A stretch of 64,000 nt of DNA, taken from Mycolicibacterium sp. HK-90. Its GTDB lineage: Bacteria > Actinomycetota > Actinomycetes > Mycobacteriales > Mycobacteriaceae. The notes beneath the pieces are model-generated. The model ran no database searches, had not been told where the DNA came from, and worked only from the letters and a program-made list of their open reading frames with translations. The DNA lies in assembly GCF_030486405.1 (NCBI RefSeq), contig NZ_CP129613.1, forward strand, positions 558,001 to 622,000, read 5' to 3'. The position numbers were made by a program, and so were the translations under genes. The stretch's first letter is position 1. Each line of letters begins with the position of its first letter. Positions 42,449-50,883 of the stretch are shown in pieces.

Positions 42449-43150
42449 TTACGCCTTTGAGGTCGAGGGTTTGTTGTCGCTGCGGGCGTCAATCACTACG
42501 GTTGCGCTGTCGCTGGTGAGCCCGAGTTCGGCAAGAATGCGCTCAACCTTGCTCGATGTCCCCCTCCGTGTACGCAATGATCACCTTCACCGCCTGGGTG
42601 TTTGTTTGCTGTCTTGTAGATCTCGATCTGCATTTCCAAGTTGCGGGCGAAGTGAGCTCGATTTCGCAAGCTCGAACTCGACGAGCGCTTTATCGTGTGC
42701 ACCTGAGCTGATCGTGTAGTCGACGGGCCTCGGCCGTTGTTCGGCTCCCGATTCACGTCGAACCGCGATTGTGTGAGGAGCAGACCGAAGAACGTTGCAC
42801 CTCCTTCTCTGACGAGAAAGGCTTACCGCCACCGCGATTGATGAGCGTGTAGTCGTAATGGTGCTCGACGTAGTGCTTGAAGAGCGCGATAGCCTTTAGC
42901 GCTTCCGCGTAGGACGCCCAGGGCCTCCTTGTACAGCGTGGTCTTGGCCGCAATATCGGATGCAGCGGCTTGCACTTGCGACACCAGGACGCTGTACGCG
43001 TCAGCGGTCCGCTCGGCGCTGACTGTACTCGCTTCCTCGGGTCGTCCTCTTTCGCCTTGATGTAAAGGTCTACGAGATGGGGAACTCACGAACTGTTCGA
43101 GCTTCTGCTGCCGCACGTTCGGCGTCGACTTTGGAGATGTCGCCGTACCG
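42449..43150 (-). pseudogene. Decayed PD-(D/E)XK nuclease-like gene
   Basis: Pieces of one protein are spread over all three minus frames: GDISKVDAERAAAEARTVREF, then DLYIKAKEDDPRKRVQS, then ADAYSVLVSQVQAAASDIAAK, then FKHYVEHHYDYTLINRGGGKPFSSEKEVQ, then VDYTISSGAHDKALVEFELAK, then NLEMQIEIYKTANK. The VDY...VEFxLAK pattern looks like a PD-(D/E)XK nuclease core near the C-terminus. At least four frameshifts are needed to join them, so it is non-functional. It probably formed a pair with the ATPase remnant upstream. Confidence 0.6.
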
Positions 43151-43556
43151 TCCGCGTAACTCCGAAGACGAGTACTTCACGGGAGAACGGCTTTCTATTC
43201 CACTTGGAAGACGGGAAGTTGACGCTCCGTCGCACTTCCGACGCTGGGCCTATCATCTTGTCGATGACCCCATGCTCGATCGACCACTTCACCATGCTCG
43301 AGTCGTAGCGACCACTCTTCGCGAAGAATCTGTCCGGCTTCACATCTCCGTAGGCCAGCGCGGCACCTCCCAGGATCGTTGATTTCCCGCTCCCGTTCGG
43401 AGCAATCAGTGAGGTCACCGGAAAGTCGAATCGAACCTCTTTGTTGGTGAAACCTCGCACCTTGCGAATTACCACCCTCCGACGGTTTTTCGCGTACTTG
43501 TTCTTGTTGACCTGCTCCGCGAGTGCCATCCGGTCGCTCGGACTGATCTCCGTCAT
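43086..43556 (-). pseudogene. Truncated RecF/SMC-like ATPase fragment
   Basis: From ATG 43556 the frame encodes RRVVIRKVRGFTNKEVRFDFP, then TSLIAPNGSGKSTILGGAALAYGDVKP, where GxGKST-like NGSGKST is the Walker A motif. It continues to about SREVLVFGVTRT and then leaves any sensible frame. The family is the ABC/SMC-type AAA ATPases often found in defence modules. Only the first ~135 residues remain, so it is a remnant. The stretch 43557-43796 upstream holds no gene. Confidence 0.65.
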
Positions 43557-43796
43557 GGGCAGATGCTAGCCACAGGGCTTCGAGTGTCGGTCGTCGCGGA
43601 ATATTTGGCCCAGCACGACTACCAAGGCGCCGGGCTGCTACACGCGGGACGGCCACAAACCATCCGGCGGAGCCGGAAGAATGTTGCACCGCCGCGTGGT
43701 TCTAGGAACCGCCACGAAGATGACGGAAACGCGTCTGCCATCTCCGTGAGAATTACGCATAATTGCAGGTAGTGACTTCGTCATCCGTGACAGAGT

Positions 43797-44558
43797 TTGA
43801 GAACCTACAGGTATGCACTGAAACTCGGTGAGTTCGGTGTCTGGCAACCGTCCTATGCGACGACACCAGAAATGGCGACGCGGATCGAGGACCTGGGCTA
43901 CACGGCGTTGTGGCTGGGCGGCCCGCAGCCCGACTTGGCGGACGTCGATGAACTACTCGGTGCCACAGACCATTTGGTGGTGGCCAGCAGCATTTACAAC
44001 ATCTACCGCGGTGATCCGGCCACGTTGGCCGCGGCGTACCGGCGCATCGAGCAGTCCTACCCGGACCGCCTGCTGCTCGGCCTGGGCGTCGGACACCCGG
44101 AACAGGTCGGCAACTACCGCACCCCGATCGCGGCCCTGAATGAATTCCTCGACGGTCTCGATGAGCACGGCGTCCCCCGGGAGAAGCGACTGCTGGCCGC
44201 ACTCGGGCCGAAAATGCTCGCACTGGCCCTCGAGCGCGCAGCGGGGTCGGTGCCATACCTCGTCACGCCCGAGCACACCCGGCGCGCCCGTGCGGCGCTC
44301 GGGTTCACCGACGACGATCTGGCCGGTGACGGCAGCGATCGGTTGATCGATCACCTCGCCGTCCACGGTGATGCGGCGATGGTCGCGCGTGGGCTGCGTG
44401 AGCACCTGAGCGCCGGGGCAAATCATGTACAGATCCAGGTGATCGGCGAGCATTCGGCACCACACCCGCAGATGCCGGAGGTGCTGCTGCAGGTCCACGA
44501 CGAGGCGGCGTTCGGGATCTACGAATCCCTGGCCGGAGCGCTGGGAATCACGCCGTGA
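43797..44558 (+). CDS. LLM-class F420-dependent-type oxidoreductase
   Basis: This 253-residue protein has LKLGEFGVWQPSYATTPEMATRIEDLGYTALWLGGPQPD, SIYNIYRGDPATLAAAYRRIEQSYPDRLLLGLGVGHP and LLAALGPKMLALALERAAGSVPYLVTPEHT, the pattern of a mycobacterial luciferase-like family (probable F420 cofactor). The only in-frame start is TTG 43797, just downstream of decayed sequence, so the N-terminus could be slightly altered. The next gene is convergent. Confidence 0.8.
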   Translation: MRTYRYALKLGEFGVWQPSYATTPEMATRIEDLGYTALWLGGPQPDLADVDELLGATDHLVVASSIYNIYRGDPATLAAAYRRIEQSYPDRLLLGLGVGHPEQVGNYRTPIAALNEFLDGLDEHGVPREKRLLAALGPKMLALALERAAGSVPYLVTPEHTRRARAALGFTDDDLAGDGSDRLIDHLAVHGDAAMVARGLREHLSAGANHVQIQVIGEHSAPHPQMPEVLLQVHDEAAFGIYESLAGALGITP

Positions 44559-44563
44559 CCGGC

Positions 44564-45367
44564 CTACTGCGCTGAGCCGGCGCCCTGCCACACCGTGTCG
44601 AACGGTGCGTTGCCGCCGATCCGGTTGACGATCCCGGCCGTGGTGAACTCCTTGGCCTGTTTCACCGCATCCTGGACGCTGGATCCCTTGGCCAGCGCTG
44701 CGGTGATCGACGCTGCCAGCGTGCATCCCGCGCCGGCGACGCGGGCCTGCCCGACTTTCGGGGCCCGCAGGATTTCCGCGTCGGTACCGTCGAACAGGAC
44801 GTCGACGGCATCGTCGCCGGGAAACTCGACACCACCCTTGACCAGCACATACGACGGTCCGAGGTCGGCGATGCGCCGAGCCGCCTCGATCAGATCGTCG
44901 ATCGAGGCGATGGTGTCCATCCCGGCGAGGGTTCGGGCCTCGAACAGGTTCGGCGTGGTGACCGTCGCCAGCGGCAGGATCTGCCGGCGCAGGGCGGTGT
45001 CGGTGTCGAGCGCGGCGCCGGGTTCCTGGCCTTTGCAGATCAGGACCGGGTCGACCACGATGTGTCGCCACGGTTGCTGGGCGAGGGCATCGGCGACGAC
45101 GTCAATGGTTGCCGGGGTACCGAGCATGCCGATCTTGACGACGTCCAGGCTGTACGCCGATGTCGCCGCCTCGATCTGGTCGGCGATGACCTGCGGGTCC
45201 ACCGGGACGAATCGGTGGCCCCAGTTCGCCTTGGGATCGAACGACACGATGCACGTCACGGTGCCCACGCCGTAGGTGCCGAGTTCTTGAAACGTGCGGA
45301 GGTCCGCTTGGAGCCCGGCGCCACCGGTCGCTTCGGATCCGGCGATGACATACGAGAGGTCAACCAC
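44564..45367 (-). CDS. HMP/phospho-HMP or pyridoxine kinase (ThiD/PdxK-like)
   Basis: This 267-residue ribokinase-fold protein has YVIAGSEATGGAGLQADLRTFQELGTYG (ThiD opening), VVDPVLICKGQ, TTPNLFEARTLAGM and the catalytic anion-hole region RVAGAGCTLAASITAALAKG. It phosphorylates hydroxymethylpyrimidine phosphate in thiamine synthesis or a B6 vitamer; the GAGCT (not GTGCT) variant is closer to ThiD-like pyridoxine kinases. It stands alone between convergent and divergent neighbours. Confidence 0.8.
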   Translation of the reverse strand: MVDLSYVIAGSEATGGAGLQADLRTFQELGTYGVGTVTCIVSFDPKANWGHRFVPVDPQVIADQIEAATSAYSLDVVKIGMLGTPATIDVVADALAQQPWRHIVVDPVLICKGQEPGAALDTDTALRRQILPLATVTTPNLFEARTLAGMDTIASIDDLIEAARRIADLGPSYVLVKGGVEFPGDDAVDVLFDGTDAEILRAPKVGQARVAGAGCTLAASITAALAKGSSVQDAVKQAKEFTTAGIVNRIGGNAPFDTVWQGAGSAQ

Positions 45368-45458
45368 GTGGGCGAGCGTACGCCTGCGCTACCCGCATCC
45401 AACATGGAGTTGGCGGATACTGGTGTCCGTTGCTGCGCTCTTCAGAGATGAGAGGTCT

Positions 45459-46301
45459 ATGCCCCGTCCTCGTGCATTCGCCCAGGTCGACGTGTTCTCG
45501 CGGACCCCATACCTCGGCAACCCGGTCGCGGTCGTACTCGACGCCGACGGCCTGGATGACGTTGCGATGCAACGACTTGCTCGTTGGACCAACCTGTCGG
45601 AGACGACGTTCGTGCTACCTCCGATCAGCTCGGAGGCCGACTACCGGCTGCGCATCTTCACTCCGGGCAGCGAACTGCCGTTCGCCGGGCACCCCACGCT
45701 GGGCTCTGCACACGCTTGGCTTGGACACGGCGGGCAACCCCGGCGTGCGGGACGTGTCGTGCAGGAGTGCGGTGCCGGACTCGTGGAGATCCGGCAACGG
45801 GACTCTGAGCTGTATTTCCAGGCCCCACCGACGCTGCGGTCCGGGCTTCTCGACGACGAGTACCTGGATCAGATCATCGACGCCTTCGGTCTGGCCCGCA
45901 CGGACGTCGTCGCGCACCAATGGGCGGACAACGGTCCCGGTTGGGCTGTGCTGGTGCTGCGCAGCGCGCGGCGGGTGCTCGACCTGGAACCTGACCTGTC
46001 TCGGATTCCCACGGCCATGGTCGGTTTCATCGGTCCGTATCCGGCTGGATCGGCGCACGACTACGAGATGCGGACGTTCGCGCCAGGGGTGGGGGTTCCC
46101 GAGGATCCGGTGTGCGGCAGCATGAATGCCTCGGTGGGGCAGTGGCTGACGAGTACCGGTGCAGCCCCCGCGCAGTACCGGGTTTCTCAGGGGGCTCGGC
46201 TTGGCCGGGCCGGTGAGATCAGCGTGATTTCGGAAGCCGACGGGTCAGTCTGGGTCGGCGGTGTCGCCACCACCTGTTTCGAGGGTGTCGCGAACCTCTG
46301 A
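45459..46301 (+). CDS. PhzF-family isomerase-like protein
   Basis: This 280-residue protein starts PRAFAQVDVFSRTPYLGNPVAVVLDA, continues with WTNLSETTFVLPP, which carries the catalytic Glu of PhzF, and has GSELPFAGHPTLGSAHAWL and VPEDPVCGSMNASVG. PhzF folds as two similar halves and isomerises dihydro-hydroxyanthranilate in phenazine producers; relatives have unknown substrates. ATG 45459 is chosen because it begins the fold; the longer upstream frame overlaps the kinase gene. Confidence 0.85.
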   Translation: MPRPRAFAQVDVFSRTPYLGNPVAVVLDADGLDDVAMQRLARWTNLSETTFVLPPISSEADYRLRIFTPGSELPFAGHPTLGSAHAWLGHGGQPRRAGRVVQECGAGLVEIRQRDSELYFQAPPTLRSGLLDDEYLDQIIDAFGLARTDVVAHQWADNGPGWAVLVLRSARRVLDLEPDLSRIPTAMVGFIGPYPAGSAHDYEMRTFAPGVGVPEDPVCGSMNASVGQWLTSTGAAPAQYRVSQGARLGRAGEISVISEADGSVWVGGVATTCFEGVANL

Positions 46302-46559
46302 TCTGCCGGTGATTTATTGGCAATTCCAGACTTTTTTCGAAAGCGTGCCAGCTGATCGCTTGTTAGGTTGCGATGCGGGCGACCAGATCTTCGATGAGAT
46401 TTTGGTTGCTGGGTTGGCCGGTTCAGAAATTCTTTGCCATCCGGTGACGACTTGGATTGTCTTGTCCAAGTGCACCTTTAGCGCCGAGTGCGCCGTCGTT
46501 TGACGTTCCCTCTCCGCAACCTTCAGCGTGATTTTTCGTTAGCTGATAGCGTCGGGCCC

Positions 46560-47081
46560 ATGAAGCTCGTGCAAAGTATGGCCGTCGCGGCTGCTGCACT
46601 GGCGGTCTTTGGCGCCGCCGCGTGCAGCAGCGCGTCCACTGATCAGGCCCCGACCACCACATCGGTCCCGGGCAAATCCTCGCCCGCCAGTCCGGCCACG
46701 TCGCCGGGCGCAACCCATCCGGCTGCTCCCGGTGCCTCGCAACCCGGTCCTGGCGCCCCGAATCAGCCGATGATGCCGAATCCCAACGGAGATGGCTCGA
46801 TGGTGCCGTGTGAGGGGACGATCTGCACCAATCCGAACCACGGCGCGGGTGACGATCCGGAGGAGAACGGTGGTGCGGTGATGCCGAACCCGAACGGGGA
46901 CGGTTCGGACGTGCCGTGTGAGGGGACGATCTGCACCAATCCGAACCACGGCGCGGGTGACGATCCGGAGGAGAACGGTGGTGCGGTGATGCCCAACCCG
47001 AACGGGGACGGTTCGGACGTGCCGTGTGAGGGCACGATCTGCACCAACCCGAACCACGGCGCCGGTGACGACGGGCAGTAG
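46560..47081 (+). CDS. Lipoprotein with three tandem repeats
   Basis: This 173-residue protein has a signal peptide with a probable lipobox (FGAAAC at about residue 22), a Thr/Pro/Ser-rich linker, then three copies of a 36-residue unit beginning MPNPNGDGS and containing VPCEGTICTNPNHGAGDD. Each unit has two Cys and many Asp/Asn, which may bind a metal such as calcium; this is inference. The units are nearly identical at the DNA level. It is convergent with the TetR gene at 47093. Confidence 0.8.
   Translation: MKLVQSMAVAAAALAVFGAAACSSASTDQAPTTTSVPGKSSPASPATSPGATHPAAPGASQPGPGAPNQPMMPNPNGDGSMVPCEGTICTNPNHGAGDDPEENGGAVMPNPNGDGSDVPCEGTICTNPNHGAGDDPEENGGAVMPNPNGDGSDVPCEGTICTNPNHGAGDDGQ
46770..47081 (+). 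repeat. Tandem 108-bp coding repeats (three units)
   Basis: Units start at 46770, 46878 and 46986; the third lacks its last four codons' match. Units 2 and 3 differ at only a few bases. The repeat encodes 36 residues in frame, so copy-number change would keep the reading frame. Confidence 0.9.
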
Positions 47082-47092
47082 GCAGGAGGCGT

Positions 47093-47716
47093 TCAGCTTC
47101 GGGAAGCTGGGCCGACGCGATTTGCATGCGCGGACACGGCCGGGGCCACCCAGTCGCGCAAGTACGCCCGCAGCGCGGCCGCTCGGCGGGCGGGCCCGCC
47201 CGGATCGATGATGAACGACTGCAGCGTCCTCAGCATGAACTCGACCAGCTGATCGAGCGCCTCTCCATCGAAACCTGCTGCAGGCCAATCGATGTCGAAA
47301 CGACGCAGGATCGACTTGCCGAACTCGACGGCTAGTTCCGAGGTGACGCCGGCGGTGAATGCGCTGGCTTTCCCGGGTTGTAGCACCAGGCCGAGATAGC
47401 GGTCGTGCGCGATCTGTTCGAGGGTGTAGGCGATGCCCTCGACAACGGCTTCGCTGGGGTCCGTGATCGAACCCAGCTCCGCGGCCAGTCGGTCCAAGAA
47501 TCCGTCCACAGCCGATACGGCGGTGGCGCCGAGCAGGCTCTCCTGCGTGGGGAAGTACCGGTAGACCGTCTGACGCGTCACCCCGAGGGCTTGTGCCACC
47601 TCGGACACGCTCACGGTTCCCCGCGCATCGATGGCTTGCCGGGCCGCGCCGATGATGCGGCGGACGGCTTCGTCGTCGTCGGCCGGGATGTCTCCCGACC
47701 ACCCGTGCCTGCGCAT
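47093..47716 (-). CDS. TetR-family regulator
   Basis: This 207-residue protein has a TetR DNA-binding domain: AARQAIDARGTVSVSEVAQALGVTRQTVYRYFPTQESLLG. ATG 47716 is chosen; the longer frame to 48091 lies over the divergent oxygenase gene. It is divergent from the Rieske oxygenase at 47786, and an inverted repeat ATACA/TGTAT covers the promoter between them, so it likely represses that gene and itself. Confidence 0.85.
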   Translation of the reverse strand: MRRHGWSGDIPADDDEAVRRIIGAARQAIDARGTVSVSEVAQALGVTRQTVYRYFPTQESLLGATAVSAVDGFLDRLAAELGSITDPSEAVVEGIAYTLEQIAHDRYLGLVLQPGKASAFTAGVTSELAVEFGKSILRRFDIDWPAAGFDGEALDQLVEFMLRTLQSFIIDPGGPARRAAALRAYLRDWVAPAVSAHANRVGPASRS

Positions 47717-47748
47717 CTGTTGATCGTCGCATGATCGGCGATCGACTC

Positions 47749-47777
47749 TTGACAATACAGTTGATGATAGTTGTATG
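47749..47777 (+). promoter_or_regulatory. Promoter with inverted repeat for the Rieske gene
   Basis: TTGACA (47749-47754) and TTGTAT (47771-47776) are 16 bp apart. ATACA (47755-47759) and TGTAT (47772-47776) form an inverted repeat inside it, a plausible site for the divergent TetR protein. Confidence 0.6.
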
Positions 47778-47785
47778 GTCAGAGT

Positions 47786-48949
47786 ATGACGGTCACCCCA
47801 GTGAGCAGCACCGATGAGGAACTGACCCGCCGCGCGCTGCGGCACGCCGTTGAGGGGACGACCGATATGGCCGAGGCGGTGCTGAAGGTGCCGCTGCACT
47901 ACTACCGCGATCCGAAGATCACCGAGATCGAAAAATCTCAGATCCTGCGTCGCGTCCCACTGGCGATCGTGCCGTCGGCGCAGATTGCGGCGAAGAACGA
48001 CTTCGTCGTCCGCCCGGTGCTCGGAGACTCGCTGCTGATCACCCGGGACCGCACCGGCGCCAGCCACGTCTTCCTGAATTACTGCCGCCACCGTGGCGCG
48101 ATGCCGGCCTGCGGGTCTGGCAATGCATCACGCTTCGTCTGCCCGTATCACGCGTGGACCTACCGCAACACCGGTGAGTTGTTCATGGTCCCGGGCAAGG
48201 CCGGCTTCGACACGATGAACCCGGCGGAGTACGGCCTGGTGGAGTTGCCGTCCCAAGAACGTCACGGCTTCGTGTGGGCGGTGCTGACCGCGGACGCGAC
48301 CATCGACGTCGACGCACACCTCGGAGCGCTCGGACCCGAACTGGCGCAGTGGAATTACGAGGCCTACGGGTATCACACCGACCGCGAGTTCTCCTCAGAG
48401 GTGTCCTGGAAGGGTGCGCTCGAGGCCTTCGCGGAGGGCTACCATTTCCCATTCGTCCACGGCGAGAGCTTGATTGGACAGAACACTCTGCCGAACACCG
48501 CGATCTATGACGAATTCGGCAGACACCACCGGATCGGCTTCCCCTTCAACTGGATCAAGAACCTCACCGATGATCCGAGCGCCTCGCTCGACCCCTCGGC
48601 CAACATGGGCGTCATCTATTGGGTCTACCCCAACCTGATCCTCGCGAACAGCCCGGTGGGCGTCGAGATCATCGACATGCTGCCGGAGGGCGCGCCCACC
48701 CGCTGCACGGTGCGGCACAGCTGGATGGGCCGGGTCCCGGCCACGAATGACGACATGCGAGCTGCCTACGACGCTGTCTACGAGGGTGTTCATGCCGCGG
48801 TGCGCGACGAGGATTTCGCCATGCTCCCGCAATGTGGCGAAGGCGTCCGGCACGGGCAACACGACCATATGATCATCGGCCGCAACGAAATTGCGGTACA
48901 GCACATGATCAAGGTCTTCGCGCACGAGTTGGGCGTGGCGCTGGCTTAG
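47786..48949 (+). CDS. Rieske non-heme iron oxygenase, alpha subunit
   Basis: This 387-residue protein has the Rieske ligands in NYCRHRGAMPACGSGNASRFVCPYHAWTY (CxH...CxxH) and the iron site EAFAEGYHFPFVHGES. The loop between cluster ligands is of normal length, unlike the oxygenase at 20436. No ferredoxin or reductase is adjacent. ATG 47786 follows the promoter closely. With the convergent VOC protein it may act on an aromatic compound under TetR control. Confidence 0.9.
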   Translation: MTVTPVSSTDEELTRRALRHAVEGTTDMAEAVLKVPLHYYRDPKITEIEKSQILRRVPLAIVPSAQIAAKNDFVVRPVLGDSLLITRDRTGASHVFLNYCRHRGAMPACGSGNASRFVCPYHAWTYRNTGELFMVPGKAGFDTMNPAEYGLVELPSQERHGFVWAVLTADATIDVDAHLGALGPELAQWNYEAYGYHTDREFSSEVSWKGALEAFAEGYHFPFVHGESLIGQNTLPNTAIYDEFGRHHRIGFPFNWIKNLTDDPSASLDPSANMGVIYWVYPNLILANSPVGVEIIDMLPEGAPTRCTVRHSWMGRVPATNDDMRAAYDAVYEGVHAAVRDEDFAMLPQCGEGVRHGQHDHMIIGRNEIAVQHMIKVFAHELGVALA

Positions 48950-49497
48950 CCTCGCGTCAGCGGCCGCATCGCCTGCAGGGTGATGCCGGGCACCGTCCTC
49001 GCCAGGTCGGGCCGCTGCTTACCGAAGGCGCGGATTGTCCGATAGAACGACCACACCTGCCGTGGGCTCGGGACTTTCGGTATCCAAGCCAGCTCCCAGT
49101 GGATGCCGTTGATGGGATCGTCGAAGAACACCGCGTAGTAGCCAGGCCAGTACTGAGGGTAGTCCTTGGGTTCATCGGTGACCGTGACGCCGCGGGGGAT
49201 CAGGAAGTCGCGATGAAAGCGGTCCACTTCCTTGCGGTTTCGGGCCCACAGCGCGACGTGATTGATGCCGACGGCCTGGTCGGCGTGGGTCAGCTTGCCC
49301 CCGGTGCGTGCCGGTTGGATGCCAATGTAGCTGTGTGGGTTGATGAAACGCGTCATGTAGTAGATCGACTGATACTCCATGTTCAGCGACGTGAAGCTGG
49401 TCAACCCCAGCCAACCGAACATCGCGTCGTAGAACGCGATCGATTCGTCGTAATCCAACACCGCGAACTCGACATGACTCACACCGCGCCACCGCAT
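48946..49497 (-). CDS. VOC-family (glyoxalase/extradiol-like) protein
   Basis: This 183-residue protein has SHVEFAVLDYDESIAFYDAMFGWLGL and GINHVALWARNRKEVDRFHRDFL, then YYAVFFDDPINGIHWELAWIP with the C-terminal metal-ligand Glu, as in vicinal-oxygen-chelate proteins. The fold covers glyoxalases, dioxygenases and isomerases; the reaction cannot be assigned. Its end overlaps the convergent Rieske gene by 4 bp. Confidence 0.8.
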   Translation of the reverse strand: MRWRGVSHVEFAVLDYDESIAFYDAMFGWLGLTSFTSLNMEYQSIYYMTRFINPHSYIGIQPARTGGKLTHADQAVGINHVALWARNRKEVDRFHRDFLIPRGVTVTDEPKDYPQYWPGYYAVFFDDPINGIHWELAWIPKVPSPRQVWSFYRTIRAFGKQRPDLARTVPGITLQAMRPLTRG

Positions 49498-49563
49498 CGC
49501 GCCCCCTGGGGATTGCCTACTACGGAATGTAGTACCGATGGACGGTGTTGTGAAGCCCCAGGT

Positions 49564-50034
49564 TCAGCGGGCGCTCGAGGTGCGACGGGTTGCCCGTCGG
49601 CGTGCCGCATCGTGCGCCTCGCCGAGCAGGCTTAGGGCCAAATCTCCGGTGCGCGCCGCCGGATTGATGATCGAGACCCAGCCCTGTGCGTGATAGCCGG
49701 GGTGGGGAAGGAGGGTGTCGACGGCGGTGAAGTCGACACCGACCGGGTCGAGCCGCGGATCCTCGCCGAGGAGTTCGATATAGGCGCTGCGGCCGACATG
49801 AATGTTCAGCCGCCAACGTCCAGGCCGGTCGAGGTCGCTGGACGCATCGTCGGGATAGTTCTTGGTGACGATGGTGGCGTAGGGCTGTTCACGTTGTGGC
49901 ACTTGGCCATTCGGTGCGTAGTAGAAGAAGTGGTCGCCCCACGCGATCTCCGGGAACAGGCTGTCCGCGGTCGGCGCCAGTTCCAGGACCCCGTCGAAGC
50001 GCCGGATCGTTTCCAGTAGCTGGTCCATACTCAT
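49564..50034 (-). CDS. DUF6194-like protein
   Basis: This 156-residue soluble protein has PEIAWGDHFFYYAPNGQVPQREQPYATIVTKNYPDDASSDLDRPGRWRLNIHVGR, a conserved core of a small actinobacterial family (DUF6194, from memory). Its C-terminus is basic. It is divergent from the MerR gene, whose promoter region holds a direct repeat, so it is a likely MerR target. The function is unknown. Confidence 0.7.
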   Translation of the reverse strand: MSMDQLLETIRRFDGVLELAPTADSLFPEIAWGDHFFYYAPNGQVPQREQPYATIVTKNYPDDASSDLDRPGRWRLNIHVGRSAYIELLGEDPRLDPVGVDFTAVDTLLPHPGYHAQGWVSIINPAARTGDLALSLLGEAHDAARRRATRRTSSAR

Positions 50035-50035
50035 G

Positions 50036-50057
50036 GTTGAAGTGTGTAGTTGAAGTG
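50036..50057. promoter_or_regulatory. Direct repeat in the MerR divergent promoter
   Basis: GTTGAAGTG occurs at 50036-50044 and 50049-50057. The repeat lies between the DUF6194-like gene and the MerR gene; a direct repeat fits a regulator with two DNA-binding domains in one chain. Confidence 0.4.
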
Positions 50058-50076
50058 CTTATGGAGGGTTGCGAGC

Positions 50077-50781
50077 ATGCTGACCGTCTCTGCGGTGGCG
50101 GCGGAAACCGGCTACTCGGTCCAGCAGATACGTGACCTGGAACGTCTCGGCGTCATCGCGTCGGCGGTCCGTGCCGGCAATGGCTATCGACAATTCTCCG
50201 CGGCCGTGGTTGGTGAGGTACGTGCGTATCGGGATCTGGCCCACGCCGTCGGTCCGGTCGAGGCTCGCCGGACCATGCGTGCCATCCGCATGGTGCCGCC
50301 GGGAGAAGCGGTAGCACTGGTGTGCTCGTTGCATACCCAGATCGACCGGGGGCGCGAGCAGGCGCTCGTCGCGCGCCGGGCGCTCGAGGCCATCCAAGGC
50401 GAGGCCGAGACGGAAGCCGCCCCGGTGGAGACCGACGCGATGACCATCACCGAGCTGTCGCGGGCGCTCGGAGTCCGGGCTTCCACGCTGCGCTTCTGGG
50501 AGAAGCAAGGCCTGGTGAAGCCGGAGCGGATCGACCGGCAGACCGGATCAGCCCGGATCTATCCGGTGGAGGCCATCCGTGAGGCGCGCATCACCGCGGC
50601 CCTCCGCGCCGCCGGATACCGCATTCCCGATGTTCAGAGAACGGTCGCGGCGATCCGCGACCTCGACGATGTGAGCCGCTCGCTCGAGGCGCTCGATACG
50701 CGGTTGAACTCCATCACCGATCGCACCCTTTCGCTCCTGCGCGCGGCGGCGACACTGGCTCAGATCATTGAATCGGGATAG
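50077..50781 (+). CDS. MerR-type regulator with two HTH domains
   Basis: This 234-residue protein has two MerR-like DNA-binding domains. The first spans residues 1-45 (SAVAAETGYSVQQIRDLERLGVI...GNGYRQF), the second about 125-170 (TITELSRALGVRASTLRFWEKQGLVKPERID...ARIYP). A helical linker and a C-terminal dimerisation helix surround the second. No metal-binding Cys are seen. ATG 50077 has a GGAGGG site upstream. The tandem arrangement is unusual for MerR proteins, which normally bind as dimers of single domains. Confidence 0.85.
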   Translation: MLTVSAVAAETGYSVQQIRDLERLGVIASAVRAGNGYRQFSAAVVGEVRAYRDLAHAVGPVEARRTMRAIRMVPPGEAVALVCSLHTQIDRGREQALVARRALEAIQGEAETEAAPVETDAMTITELSRALGVRASTLRFWEKQGLVKPERIDRQTGSARIYPVEAIREARITAALRAAGYRIPDVQRTVAAIRDLDDVSRSLEALDTRLNSITDRTLSLLRAAATLAQIIESG

Positions 50782-50883
50782 GCGAACCCCGATATCGCCG
50801 GTGATATCGCGTTTTCAGACCGACTCTATGAACCTTCGGCGGTGCCGTTGTGACCGATGTGGTTCGGCCTTCGTTAGTCGGTC

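Noticed and set aside
46423..47732. Long Arg/Pro/Ser-rich minus-strand frames over the repeat lipoprotein
   Set aside because: They are antisense shadows of the repeat units and of the TetR gene.
50790..50809. CGATATC/GATATCG inverted repeat after the MerR gene as a terminator
   Set aside because: The stem is short with a 6-base loop and no T-run follows; it cannot be called a terminator with confidence.
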